Positions 32,209 through 40,425 of a stretch of 40,425 bases of DNA are shown here, piece after piece. Each line of letters opens with the position of its first letter. The first letter of the stretch is position 1. Location of the stretch: contig JAJYDQ010000024.1 in assembly GCA_021777225.1 (NCBI GenBank), positions 4,506 to 44,930 on the forward strand. The letters run 5' to 3'. Position numbers and translations under genes: made by a program. The notes under the pieces were generated by a model. The model did not search any database. It was given only the letters and a program-made list of their open reading frames with translations, and was not told the DNA's origin. This DNA comes from Deltaproteobacteria bacterium (GTDB taxonomy: Bacteria; Desulfobacterota; Desulfomonilia; Desulfomonilales; Desulfomonilaceae).

Positions 32209-34140
32209 ATGATTGAAAAAATCAAGGTTAAATTTCTTCCTGACAATATTACTGTTGAGACAATGGTCGGAGAATCATTACTCGACGCGGCTCTGGATGC
32301 CGGTGTGTTCATTCCCGCCGCTTGCGGAGGATCAGGGGCCTGCGCCCAATGTAAAGTCAAGGTCATTCAGGGAACAGTCAACGCTGAATCGACCGAAAAG
32401 ATTCGTCCCCAAGAACGGGACGAAGGCTTTGTGCTTGCCTGCCAGACCAAGTTGGTGGAAGATGTCACAATAGAAGTTCCAAAGGCTAAAGTTGGGCGAA
32501 AAGTTATACCCCGTGATGAAGCGGAACGTATGAAGACCATGGCCCGGCCTATGGAATCTCCTGTAATTCCTGAGCTGAATCCAATGACGATGACAGTGCT
32601 CATGAATCCGCAGTCTCCCCGGTTGGAGGACAATACCAGCGATTATGAGCGCATTATTAGGGAACTCAAAGTCGATCATGAGCTGTCCCCAGTCATTGCT
32701 TCACTAGATGTCCTGAAAGTCCTTCCAAGCGAAGTCCGTGAACAAGACTGGAATTTCACGGCGATACTAAAACCTGAGCGTCTTCCGGGGATTGACCCCT
32801 ATTACCGGCTGCTAAAAATTTCGGCGGGTAGGAAGCTTCCGTTGAGAACGGCGTTGGCTGTAGATATAGGTACTACGTCACTCTGGGCCGAGTTAATTAA
32901 CATCGAATCCGGAGAAGTCCTTGAAAGAGCATCCCGCTATAACCCTCAGATTTCAATGGGTGATGATGTGATAAGCAGAATTGTATTCGCATTGAAGAAA
33001 GAAGGGGCTGAGAAGCTGCAGCAGGCGGTGGTTCAGGGATTAAACCAAATAATTGACGAAGTACTGGAAAAAAGTGGGACCTCAAAAGATTCTGTCAATT
33101 ATATGGTGGCGGCAGGCAATACTGTCATGACTCATTTGTTCATGGGCTTGTATCCGAAATTCCTGCGACAAACCCCATATGTTCCAGTGGCTCAAAATAT
33201 TGAACCTGTTCCAGCCCGAAGCCTTGGTCTTGATATGCCTGAAGCGTCCTTTGCCTGCGTATTTCCAGGCGTAGCTTCGTATGTCGGCGGTGATATCGTT
33301 AGTGGTGTTTTGGCTAACGGAATGTGGGATTCCGACCTAATGACACTTTTTATAGACATCGGTACAAATGGGGAAATAGTGGCAGGCAACAGGGACATGC
33401 TAATGACGGCTTCATGTTCCGCAGGGCCGGCGTTTGAAGGCGGTGGTTTGCAGCATGGAATGAGGGCTGCTCCAGGAGCGATAGAAGGCGTTCTGATTGA
33501 TCCGGAAACGTTCGAGCCCATGATAAAGACAATCGACACCAAACCCGCTGTTGGTATTTGCGGTTCAGGCATCATAAACATTATTTCTCAAATGCTTCGA
33601 ATAGGTATCCTGAATCAAAACGCAAAGTTTGCTCAGAACTTGGGGACCGACAGAATAAGAAAGGGAGCAAGTGGCTTTGAATATGTTATTTGCAGGGCCG
33701 CTGAAAGCGGCTTGAACGAGGACATCATCCTCAGCGAGGTTGATCTGGATAACATCTTGCGCGCAAAAGCAGCCATGTTTTCAGGATATACGTGTTTGCT
33801 GGAAAAGGTCGGTCTGAGCGTTGAAGAACTCGACCGTGTAATAATCGCCGGAGCGTTTGGAAGTTTCATTAACCTGGATCATGCAGTGACTATCGGGCTG
33901 CTTCCTGACATTCCGAGAGAAAAATTTTCTTTTATAGGTAACTCATCGCTAAAAGGGGCTCGTTTAGCTGTTATGGATCGAGACCTGATGGAGAAATCGA
34001 GGGATATAGCCAGGGCCATGATGAATGTAGAGTTATCTGAGGACCATTCTTACATGGATAATTTTATGGCCGCTCTTTTTCTACCGCATACTCGCATGCA
34101 ATTATTTCCGTCGGTAAAGCTAGGCGCCTTCGGGCAATGA
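32209..34140 (+). CDS. RACo-like ASKHA-domain [2Fe-2S] ferredoxin, reductive activator of corrinoid proteins
   Basis: From the ATG at 32209 this is 643 residues. The N-terminus is a plant-type ferredoxin with Cys39, Cys45, Cys48 and Cys78 (AACGGSGACAQC, then LACQTK). A linker follows, and the large C-terminal ASKHA ATPase domain starts near TALAVDIGTTSLWAEL (about 213), with NTVMTHLFMGLYPKFLR, LFIDIGTNGEIV, SCSAGPAFEGGGL and VIIAGAFGSF. This is the architecture of RACo, which uses ATP to return oxidised Co(II) corrinoid proteins to the active Co(I) state, for example CoFeSP in the acetyl-CoA pathway. The target methyltransferase or corrinoid protein is not in the window. GGAG 5-6 bases upstream supports this start over ATG 32179. 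Confidence 0.9.
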   Translation: MIEKIKVKFLPDNITVETMVGESLLDAALDAGVFIPAACGGSGACAQCKVKVIQGTVNAESTEKIRPQERDEGFVLACQTKLVEDVTIEVPKAKVGRKVIPRDEAERMKTMARPMESPVIPELNPMTMTVLMNPQSPRLEDNTSDYERIIRELKVDHELSPVIASLDVLKVLPSEVREQDWNFTAILKPERLPGIDPYYRLLKISAGRKLPLRTALAVDIGTTSLWAELINIESGEVLERASRYNPQISMGDDVISRIVFALKKEGAEKLQQAVVQGLNQIIDEVLEKSGTSKDSVNYMVAAGNTVMTHLFMGLYPKFLRQTPYVPVAQNIEPVPARSLGLDMPEASFACVFPGVASYVGGDIVSGVLANGMWDSDLMTLFIDIGTNGEIVAGNRDMLMTASCSAGPAFEGGGLQHGMRAAPGAIEGVLIDPETFEPMIKTIDTKPAVGICGSGIINIISQMLRIGILNQNAKFAQNLGTDRIRKGASGFEYVICRAAESGLNEDIILSEVDLDNILRAKAAMFSGYTCLLEKVGLSVEELDRVIIAGAFGSFINLDHAVTIGLLPDIPREKFSFIGNSSLKGARLAVMDRDLMEKSRDIARAMMNVELSEDHSYMDNFMAALFLPHTRMQLFPSVKLGAFGQ

Positions 34141-34291
34141 CAGCGGCCCAACTGTCTTTACAATTTTGTTGCCTTGAAAGTCAAAGATTTGATAGACTTG
34201 TAAGTCTCTGCGTAGCACTTGGCATAATTGGGGTCTTGGAAATCCGGTAAAGTGAAAAAGTGTCATCATAACAGTCAACGTCTTTCCTAAA

Positions 34292-34320
34292 TTGGTAAGT
34301 CTCTTGAATATATGTATAAA
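34292..34320 (+). promoter_or_regulatory. promoter of ppdK
   Basis: TTGGTA (34292-34297), a 17-base spacer and TATAAA (34315-34320). The ribosome site GGAGAG begins about 10 bases after the -10 box, so the 5' UTR would be only about 14 bases. Confidence 0.5.
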
Positions 34321-34340
34321 ACATCAATACGGAGAGTAAG

Positions 34341-37136
34341 ATGAGCCACAAATATGTTTATTCATTCAAAGAAGGGGATGGAAAAAACAAAAAATTGCTG
34401 GGAGGTAAGGGCGCTGGTCTTTGCGAAATGACCCAAATAGGTTTGAATGTTCCACCCGGATTTGTGATTACCACAGATGCGTGCTTGGCATATCTTGATT
34501 CGGGGCAGTCCGAACTTCCTGCCGGTTTGATGGATGAAGTCAAAAAACATATGGCTGATGTTGAAGCGGCCACCGGGAGAAAATTTGGCGATACCAACAA
34601 TCCCCTCCTGGTTTCAGTGCGTTCCGGTTCGGCTCTGTCTATGCCTGGAATGATGGATACGATACTCAATCTTGGTCTCAATTCTTCAACCTTACATGGC
34701 TTGATCGCCCAAACCAACAATGAACGGTTCGCTTATGACGCGTATAGACGGTTTATCCAATTATATGGAAAGATTGCTATGGGTATTACCGACCAGTCTT
34801 TCGATGAGATCCTGGATGCGGTCAAAGTCAGGACCGGAGCAATCTCTGATGTAGATTTGACAACCGAAGACCTAAAGGAAGTCAGTGAATTGTTCCTCAA
34901 TGTGGTCGAAGAACAGACCTTCAGGCCTTTCCCTGAAGATGTTTATGATCAGTTGAATATTGCTATTAAGGCGGTTTTCAATTCCTGGATGGGAAAACGC
35001 GCTGTAGACTATCGTCGGGAATTCAATATTACTGCAGACAAAGCAAACGGAACAGCAGTCAATATCGTGACGATGGTCTTTGGAAATATGGGTAATGATA
35101 GCGGAACGGGCGTTGGTTTCACTCGAGACCCTGCAACCGGTGAGAATGTAATGTTCGGTGAATATCTGGTCAACGCCCAGGGAGAAGACGTTGTGGCCGG
35201 GATCAGAACCCCTAAACCGATCCAGGCGATGGGCGACGAAATGCCCAATCTTTACAAGCAACTGGAAAGTCTTAGAAACAAGCTGGAAAAACATTACAGA
35301 GAAGTTCAGGATTTCGAATTTACAATAGAACGCGGGATTCTCTACTGTCTTCAGACTCGCAATGGAAAGATGAACGCTACCGCAATGGTGAGGACTTCGG
35401 TAGAGATGGTGGCTGAAGGCCTTCTTACAAAAGAAGAGGCATTGCTAAGGATAAATCCCGAACATTTGGAACAGCTTCTTTATCCTGGTCTTGATCCGAA
35501 TTACCAGGCAATCCCTCTGGCGACAGGTTTGCCGGCTTCTCCGGGCGCCGCCTCTGGCAAGTGTATATTTGATGCTGACAGTGCGGAAACCCTCGGGAAA
35601 AACGGCGAGAAGGTAATTTTGGTGCGAGAAGAAACTAAACCGGAGGACATACACGGATTCTTCGCGTCCCAGGGGATTTTGACAAGTCGAGGAGGAAAAA
35701 CCTCCCACGCCGCGGTAGTGGCCCGTGGCATGGGTAAGCCATGTGTCGCCGGGGCTGAGGGTATTACCGTCCAGACTGAGCACAGACTGGCGATAGTTGG
35801 TGACAAAGTAATTCATGAAGGCGACGTCATCACAATCGACGGGGCTACAGGCAACGTTTATCTTGGTGAAATCCCGACGATAGAACCCGAGTTCAGCGAG
35901 CATCTGAACACCGTACTTGGATGGGCTGATGAAATAGCGAGATTAGGCGTAATGGCAAACGCCGACACCCCAGAAGACGCAGCCAAAGCCAGAGAATACG
36001 GAGCTGTAGGTATCGGACTATGTCGAACTGAAAGAATGTTTAACGCTGCCGATCGCCTACCTAAGGTCGTTGACATGATCCTTGCCGATACCCCCGAGGA
36101 TCGGGAAATCGCTCTTGGGAGACTCCTCCCGATACAAAAATCTGATTTTGTAGCCATATTCAAGGCAATGTCCCCCTATCCAGTAACAGTTCGTTTGCTT
36201 GACCCTCCGATACATGAATTCTTACCAAATGAAAATGAGCTGGTCAGACAACTTGATGAGCTAAGAGGCCTGAGATCCACGATTCGCTCAGCAGAACAGT
36301 TCCTTGAAGCCGTCAAGCTGGTTGATTCGGAGGCGCATGCCAGTTATGTGGATGGCCTGTCAAAATTACCCATAAACCTTTCTTCCCTGGATCCTGTAAT
36401 GGTGGACGCCGCTATAAGCAAAAGGGGACTGATGCTTCAACGGGTAAGAACACTGCGGGAAGTAAATCCAATGTTGGGACATAGGGGAGTACGACTCGGT
36501 ATAACATTCCCGGAAATTTACAAGATGCAGATTCAAGCCATTCTGGAGGCCACAGCGGAATGTATTAAAGAAGGAGTGGAAATTGCCCCCGAAATAATGA
36601 TTCCACAAGTCTGCTCAAATTCAGAACTCCAGTGGGTCAAGAATTACGTAGATGAAATTCGGAAATCGGTAGAAGAGTCATATTCCGTAAAGCTCAAATT
36701 TAAATTCGGAACAATGATCGAAGTGGTGCGAGCCTGCGTGACCGCTGACAAGTTAGCTGAAATAGCGGAGTTCTTCTCTTTCGGAACCAACGATCTGACA
36801 CAGGCGACTTTTTCTTTCAGTCGCGAAGACGCTGAAAACAAGTTCCTGCCATTTTACCAGGAAACAGGAATTCTTCCGGACAATCCCTTTGAATCTCTTG
36901 ATGTGGATGGGGTCGGCGTAATGATGGATATGGCTGTTAAGAAAGGAAGGATGGCGAGACCTGAGTTGAAAATTGGGATCTGTGGTGAGCACGGTGGCCA
37001 CCCGGCGTCGATAAGGTTCTGTCATAAAGTTGGACTCAACTATGTTTCATGTTCTGGACCTAGAGTTCCAATTGCACGACTGGCGGCGGCGCACGCAGCG
37101 CTTTTGGAAGAGAAAACCCATAAATTTGATGTGTAG
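34341..37136 (+). CDS. ppdK: pyruvate, phosphate dikinase
   Basis: PPDK interconverts pyruvate + ATP + Pi and PEP + AMP + PPi, often gluconeogenic from pyruvate in anaerobes. The 931 residues begin with an ATP-grasp domain (KNKKLLGGKGAGLCEMTQIGLNVPPGFVITT, VSVRSGSALSMPGMMDTILNLG), a swivelling phosphohistidine domain with His456 in SRGGKTSHAAVVARGMGKPCVAG, and a C-terminal PEP/pyruvate TIM barrel (FSFGTNDLTQATFSFSRED, then ICGEHGGHPASI with Cys881). The enzyme is complete and slightly longer than the usual 870-880 residues. The ATG has GGAG 7 bases upstream. It has its own promoter and terminator and is therefore monocistronic, although it follows the RACo gene on the same strand. Confidence 0.97.
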   Translation: MSHKYVYSFKEGDGKNKKLLGGKGAGLCEMTQIGLNVPPGFVITTDACLAYLDSGQSELPAGLMDEVKKHMADVEAATGRKFGDTNNPLLVSVRSGSALSMPGMMDTILNLGLNSSTLHGLIAQTNNERFAYDAYRRFIQLYGKIAMGITDQSFDEILDAVKVRTGAISDVDLTTEDLKEVSELFLNVVEEQTFRPFPEDVYDQLNIAIKAVFNSWMGKRAVDYRREFNITADKANGTAVNIVTMVFGNMGNDSGTGVGFTRDPATGENVMFGEYLVNAQGEDVVAGIRTPKPIQAMGDEMPNLYKQLESLRNKLEKHYREVQDFEFTIERGILYCLQTRNGKMNATAMVRTSVEMVAEGLLTKEEALLRINPEHLEQLLYPGLDPNYQAIPLATGLPASPGAASGKCIFDADSAETLGKNGEKVILVREETKPEDIHGFFASQGILTSRGGKTSHAAVVARGMGKPCVAGAEGITVQTEHRLAIVGDKVIHEGDVITIDGATGNVYLGEIPTIEPEFSEHLNTVLGWADEIARLGVMANADTPEDAAKAREYGAVGIGLCRTERMFNAADRLPKVVDMILADTPEDREIALGRLLPIQKSDFVAIFKAMSPYPVTVRLLDPPIHEFLPNENELVRQLDELRGLRSTIRSAEQFLEAVKLVDSEAHASYVDGLSKLPINLSSLDPVMVDAAISKRGLMLQRVRTLREVNPMLGHRGVRLGITFPEIYKMQIQAILEATAECIKEGVEIAPEIMIPQVCSNSELQWVKNYVDEIRKSVEESYSVKLKFKFGTMIEVVRACVTADKLAEIAEFFSFGTNDLTQATFSFSREDAENKFLPFYQETGILPDNPFESLDVDGVGVMMDMAVKKGRMARPELKIGICGEHGGHPASIRFCHKVGLNYVSCSGPRVPIARLAAAHAALLEEKTHKFDV

Positions 37137-37154
37137 AAATTGATAGTAGCAATA

Positions 37155-37190
37155 AAAAAGGCGGCCATCTTGTGGACCGCCTTTTTATTT
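37155..37190 (+). terminator. intrinsic terminator of ppdK
   Basis: AAAAAGGCGG (37155-37164) pairs with CCGCCTTTTT (37177-37186), with a further CC/GG inside. The T-run is part of the 3' arm. It is 19 bases after the ppdK stop. Confidence 0.85.
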
Positions 37191-37267
37191 CTTAAAAGGA
37201 ATTCTACAAAGAGTAGAAAATGCCCATTTCAATTTTGAACTATTACTTTTCCCCAGGCGCCGAAACA

Positions 37268-37297
37268 TTGACACCTGACATTATAAAATGTTAACAT
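37268..37297 (+). promoter_or_regulatory. candidate promoter of the Cys-rich secreted protein gene
   Basis: A perfect TTGACA (37268-37273) is followed after 18 bases by TAACAT (37292-37297), 57 bases before the start codon. Confidence 0.45.
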
Positions 37298-37353
37298 ATT
37301 ACATGAATAGATTGACTAATCTAACAGATCTTATTGGTAATTGAGGCTAAAAT

Positions 37354-37722
37354 ATGTCACACTACATGAAACTGATCGTATTTTTGGCGCTGGTTTTTTC
37401 TTTTGGAGTTGCCTCGTCGGCGCTGTGCGCAGATTGCAGCCCTGCGCGTCAATGCATGCCGGATTGTCCTGTTCCGCCAGAGTCTATCGGTTGCATGAGT
37501 CTCCCCTTTGATATTCCTATTTGGCCAACAATGATAAAGACCGAGTTTCATATCTTGCCATGGGTAAGTTTGAACAAATTTTCAGTCTGCCTGCCGGGAA
37601 GGTGTCAGGCCTTAGAATTCAGGTTCCCATGTCTTTCATTAAAGCCGGTCCCTGTATGGTTTCCCTGGTTAAAACCTTTGGACGCTGAATGCAAGAACTC
37701 GGAAGTTTACCCTATTCCGTGA
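37354..37722 (+). CDS. small secreted Cys-rich hypothetical protein, 122 aa
   Basis: This exported protein has a signal peptide (about 1-26, KLIVFLALVFSFGVASSALCA). The mature part of about 96 residues has eight further Cys in a spaced pattern (DCSPARQCMPDCPVPPESIGC, then VCLPGRC, PCLSLKP and ECKNSE) and many Pro and Trp. The Cys could form disulfides in the periplasm or bind metal. No family is recognised. GAGG about 8 bases before the ATG and the promoter upstream support expression. It stands between ppdK and the GTPase gene with 120 bases before the latter and no clear terminator. Confidence 0.68.
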   Translation: MSHYMKLIVFLALVFSFGVASSALCADCSPARQCMPDCPVPPESIGCMSLPFDIPIWPTMIKTEFHILPWVSLNKFSVCLPGRCQALEFRFPCLSLKPVPVWFPWLKPLDAECKNSEVYPIP

Positions 37723-37842
37723 TCTGAATTTTTCGGAATTCTGATTCCAGAACTTATAAGCCTGAACTATTTTGGTTCATTGCTCTGAGAAGTTTTTCCC
37801 GAATGTAATACTACGAATCTTCTTTTCTGATAGTGTGCCAAT

Positions 37843-39570
37843 TTGGCGTATTTTAGCGAACTAGCGCTGCTCATTAATACAATATCCCAATTCTTGGACG
37901 AATACGGCGCCGGTTTCTTTAGCGAGGACCGGCTGAACTTTTTTCAGAAAATGGTTCAGAAACTGTCTGAAAAGGCCAACAGTGATTGTGAGGCTTTTTA
38001 TTTGGGATTGATAGGTGGGTCAGGGGTCGGCAAATCCACCTTGATCAACGCGATTGCGGGCAAAGAAATTTCTAGCCCGTCTGATCGTCGTCCTTTCACA
38101 AACAAGATCGTCGCTTACCGGCACGAGGAGCAAGACCGCGGATTGGCGAAGCTATCGGATTTATTCCGGGACCCCGATACGGTTCACGAAAATGATAAAC
38201 TCAAGCCGGTTGTAATTTTTGATCTGCCGGACATAGACAGTCTGGAATCATCTAATCGAAATACAGTCACACAAATTCTTCCATATCTTGACGCTGTAAT
38301 ATGGATTGCAAGCCCGGAGAAATATGCGGATTCGGCATTATACAGCTTCGTTGGGATGTCTTTAATCCACCAAAAGAACTTCATCTTTTTGTTGAACAAG
38401 ATGGATCAGCTTTTTGACAAACAGGGCGCTGACCCACATTTGAAGATGAAAAATGTTGCGGACGCTTTTGCGTTTTATCTCAAGCAGGAAGCGGAATTGA
38501 TAAATCCCAAATTGTTTTGTATTTCATCAAAATGGGAATTTGAACAAAACTACACAGACTATTTTGTCTCGCACGAATTTAGGCGATTAAGAGAGTCTCT
38601 GGCCAGTAAGATAGATTCGAAACAAATTCGATCAGCTAAGCGGAACAACCTGATTCAGGAGACAAACAATCTGTTGAGACTGTTGGAACAGTACATTGAT
38701 CCCCAGAACAAAACCAGGGCGCTTGAATCAATACAGATACATGGGAAGGCCGAATTCCATTCCAGCTTTTGTGAATCCGATTTTGAGATGTTAAAGGAAT
38801 CATTGATCCTGAGGTCTACTGAATTTCTAGCTACAAGAGACAGATCGGTTCGACCGATAGTATTTGTAATTACAAAGTTGCTCTTGAGACGTAAAAAGGT
38901 CGACGCTGCTGAGTTATATGACTTAAAATCAATCATAAACACGCAAACCGTTGAAATTGCGCAACCAAGGCTCCTAAAGCTCGAGAGGGCTCAAAGCGAA
39001 ATTGAGGCGATGATCCTATTCTCGACTGGGGTCAAGTATTATGGAAACAATACTATAAAAGTTGACGCAATCTATACCGGTTGTTCGAACAATGCTTTTG
39101 AAATCCTAAAAGGGAGACTGGAGAATTGGGTTGAGTCCAGAGACGGAATAGCGTCGAAAATAGCCAGAGCAACTCAATGTTTGATATTATTCCTGCCTGT
39201 AACACTCATGGTTCTCAAACTTTCCGGCTTACATTCATTTTCCTGTATCTTCCGAAACACGAACTGGTTAAGCATTCCTGATTACGTACTTGGATTTCTC
39301 CTTTCACTTTTCAGTTTGGACGGTTTAGTGGCGATTGTTTCCATGCTGATAATGCAGTTTCTGCTCATAACTTTCTTAGGGCTAAGACGCTTAAAGAAGA
39401 TAGAGAAGCTAGCCAAAAAAAATTCTGACGAAGTTGTCAAAAACCTTGTGTTGTGTTTGAATAATTCAATTAAGTCCATGTTTGAACAGAGTCTGTTATT
39501 GGTAGACAAGATAGGAAATGGGGTTAACAAATTTTCTGAAATTGTCAGGGCTTTCGCAAAGGTTGTTTAG
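37843..39570 (+). CDS. dynamin-like/Era-type GTPase with C-terminal membrane segments
   Basis: This 575-residue P-loop GTPase has G1 GGSGVGKST (58-66), G3 DLPD (127-130) in VVIFDLPDIDSLES, and G4 NKMD (185-188). A Thr in RRPFTNK (about 86) may serve as G2. After the G domain (about 50-245) comes a long helical region (about 250-430) and then two hydrophobic zones (about 443-462 and 480-518, with YVLGFLLSLFSLDGLVAIVSML), and finally a short amphipathic helix. This order resembles bacterial dynamin-like proteins that tubulate or fuse membranes. The only in-frame start near the N-terminus is TTG at 37843 with no good ribosome site, so the start is uncertain. An ABC permease gene starts 40 bases downstream, so they are probably co-transcribed. 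Confidence 0.8.
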   Translation: MAYFSELALLINTISQFLDEYGAGFFSEDRLNFFQKMVQKLSEKANSDCEAFYLGLIGGSGVGKSTLINAIAGKEISSPSDRRPFTNKIVAYRHEEQDRGLAKLSDLFRDPDTVHENDKLKPVVIFDLPDIDSLESSNRNTVTQILPYLDAVIWIASPEKYADSALYSFVGMSLIHQKNFIFLLNKMDQLFDKQGADPHLKMKNVADAFAFYLKQEAELINPKLFCISSKWEFEQNYTDYFVSHEFRRLRESLASKIDSKQIRSAKRNNLIQETNNLLRLLEQYIDPQNKTRALESIQIHGKAEFHSSFCESDFEMLKESLILRSTEFLATRDRSVRPIVFVITKLLLRRKKVDAAELYDLKSIINTQTVEIAQPRLLKLERAQSEIEAMILFSTGVKYYGNNTIKVDAIYTGCSNNAFEILKGRLENWVESRDGIASKIARATQCLILFLPVTLMVLKLSGLHSFSCIFRNTNWLSIPDYVLGFLLSLFSLDGLVAIVSMLIMQFLLITFLGLRRLKKIEKLAKKNSDEVVKNLVLCLNNSIKSMFEQSLLLVDKIGNGVNKFSEIVRAFAKVV

Positions 39571-39610
39571 TGATTGTTTAAGTGTAGACTCTAATTTGGT
39601 GTAAAATATC

Positions 39611-40425
39611 TTGCTAAAACTTGTCTTCCGTAATGTCTTCAGACACCGTCTCCGTTCAATATTAACTCTATCAGGACTGGCTATCGCAATGCTGGCGTTT
39701 GGAATTTTGAGGACCTTGGTAGGGGCCTGGTATATTGGTGTAGAGTCTTCATCGGCTAACAGACTGGTCACTAGAAACAAAATATCCCTAGTTTACATGC
39801 TACCCCTAGCGTACAAAAACAGAATTCTTCAGGTCAATGGAGTAAGCGGGTTGGGCTTTGGGATCTGGTACGGAGGGGTGTACCAGGACAAGAAAAACTT
39901 TTTCCCTCAATTTGCTATCAGTGGTCTTGATTACTTGAATCTGTATCCCGAATTTCTCTTGCCTGAGGCCCAAAAGAAGGCCTTTGAAACTGATAGAAAT
40001 TCTGCGATTGTCGGCAGATCTACGGCGGAAAGATTCGGTTGGAAAATTGGTGATGTGATTCCAATCCAGGGAACTATTTATCCTGGTGTAATAGAACTTA
40101 CCCTTAGGGGCGTTTACAAGGGGGCGCAGCAAAATACTGACGAGACGGCCCTCTTTTTTCACTACGATTATCTAAATGAAAAGCTTAAAAAAAACTCGCC
40201 GGACCGGGCGGACAAAGCGGGGTGGTTCCTGGTCCGGATCAAGGACGCTGGAGAGGCTCCTCGGATATCTGAAGAAATAGACGCTGTTTTCAATAATTCC
40301 CTCGCTGAGACCCTCACCGAAACCGAAAAGGCTTTTCAGATGGGTTTTGTAGCAATGACTGAAACTATCCTGACGGTTGTTAAAGTAATTTCCCTCGTGG
40401 TTATAGGTATAATCCTCATAGATCG
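39611..40425 (+). CDS. ABC transporter permease, MacB/FtsX type (partial, runs off the right edge)
   Basis: An open frame begins at TTG 39611 and continues to the window end (271 codons). It starts LLKLVFRNVFRHRLRSILTLSGLAIAMLAFGIL, the classical FtsX/MacB permease N-terminus with a first membrane helix. A large periplasmic domain follows (about 45-245, including AFETDRNSAIVGRSTAERFGWKIGDVIPIQGTIYPG, the MacB-PCD style), and the start of a second membrane helix is at the edge (VVKVISLVVIGIIL). Such permeases move lipoproteins, lipids or peptides, or signal across the envelope. No ribosome site is obvious and the start may be one of a few nearby codons. It follows the GTPase gene by 40 bases; an ATPase partner would be expected just beyond. 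Confidence 0.8.
   Translation, partial: MLKLVFRNVFRHRLRSILTLSGLAIAMLAFGILRTLVGAWYIGVESSSANRLVTRNKISLVYMLPLAYKNRILQVNGVSGLGFGIWYGGVYQDKKNFFPQFAISGLDYLNLYPEFLLPEAQKKAFETDRNSAIVGRSTAERFGWKIGDVIPIQGTIYPGVIELTLRGVYKGAQQNTDETALFFHYDYLNEKLKKNSPDRADKAGWFLVRIKDAGEAPRISEEIDAVFNNSLAETLTETEKAFQMGFVAMTETILTVVKVISLVVIGIILID

Noticed and set aside
34141-34340. Sigma54-type promoter around TTGGCATAATTGGGG upstream of ppdK
   Set aside because: The conserved GC of the -12 element is missing, while a better sigma70-type pair lies at 34292-34320.

Overview
The window reads like chromosomal DNA of an anaerobic, Gram-negative deltaproteobacterium in the broad sense (Desulfobacterota; a Desulfomonile- or Syntrophobacter-like relative is my best guess). 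This is inference. It rests on an outer-membrane biogenesis set (Lnt, a predicted beta-barrel, PBP1A), a RACo-type corrinoid-protein activase and pyruvate phosphate dikinase that fit acetyl-CoA-pathway or syntrophic metabolism, an EndoIII with an LSLRTKD motif, and frequent TTG/GTG starts. I see no rRNA, tRNA, CRISPR array, insertion sequence, phage gene or integration scar. Most of the window is ordinary housekeeping DNA with several less usual accessory genes.

Layout, left to right. 1-3.5 kb: a minus-strand operon corC-lnt-AI-2E permease, each pair joined by a 4-base ATGA overlap, behind a clear sigma70-type promoter. 3.7-4.5 kb: an unrecognised minus-strand protein. 4.7-7.3 kb: a plus-strand unit of a 63-residue Cys protein, argS and a SPOR-domain membrane protein, with overlapping ends. 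7.4-10.9 kb: a minus-strand envelope-stress-like module made of a TAXI-type binding protein fused to a long low-complexity N-terminus, a DUF2491 (YjfK-like) protein and a PspA/IM30-like coiled coil, ending in a terminator. 11-13.2 kb: a small secreted protein, a thioredoxin-fold/HEAT fusion and a DUF374 acyltransferase, closed by a bidirectional terminator shared with lon. 13.3-18.7 kb: lon and a class A PBP (both minus).

19-22.4 kb: xdhC, a GT2 glycosyltransferase, and after a 476-base gap an outer-membrane beta-barrel protein with its own promoter and terminator. 22.4-24.3 kb: a GNAT-domain protein preceded by what looks like a complete transcription-attenuation leader. The leader has a promoter, a Shine-Dalgarno site, a 20-codon peptide with five Phe/Tyr codons, alternative RNA pairings and an intrinsic terminator just before the gene. 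It is the most interesting signal in the window. 24.4-32 kb: pmbA/tldE-like, a TPR protein, an ECHDC3-like crotonase, a CMD-family protein without its Cys pair, trpS, nth, DUF2062, a WGQ-repeat secreted protein and queE. 32.2-37.2 kb: a RACo-like activase and ppdK. 37.3-40.4 kb: a Cys-rich secreted protein, a dynamin-like membrane GTPase, and the first 271 codons of a MacB/FtsX-type ABC permease that runs off the right edge.

The genes do not form one pathway. Envelope maintenance is the commonest theme (Lnt, CorC, PspA module, PBP1A, SPOR, acyltransferase, OMP, GTPase), alongside translation (argS, trpS) and anaerobic C1/pyruvate metabolism (RACo, PpdK).
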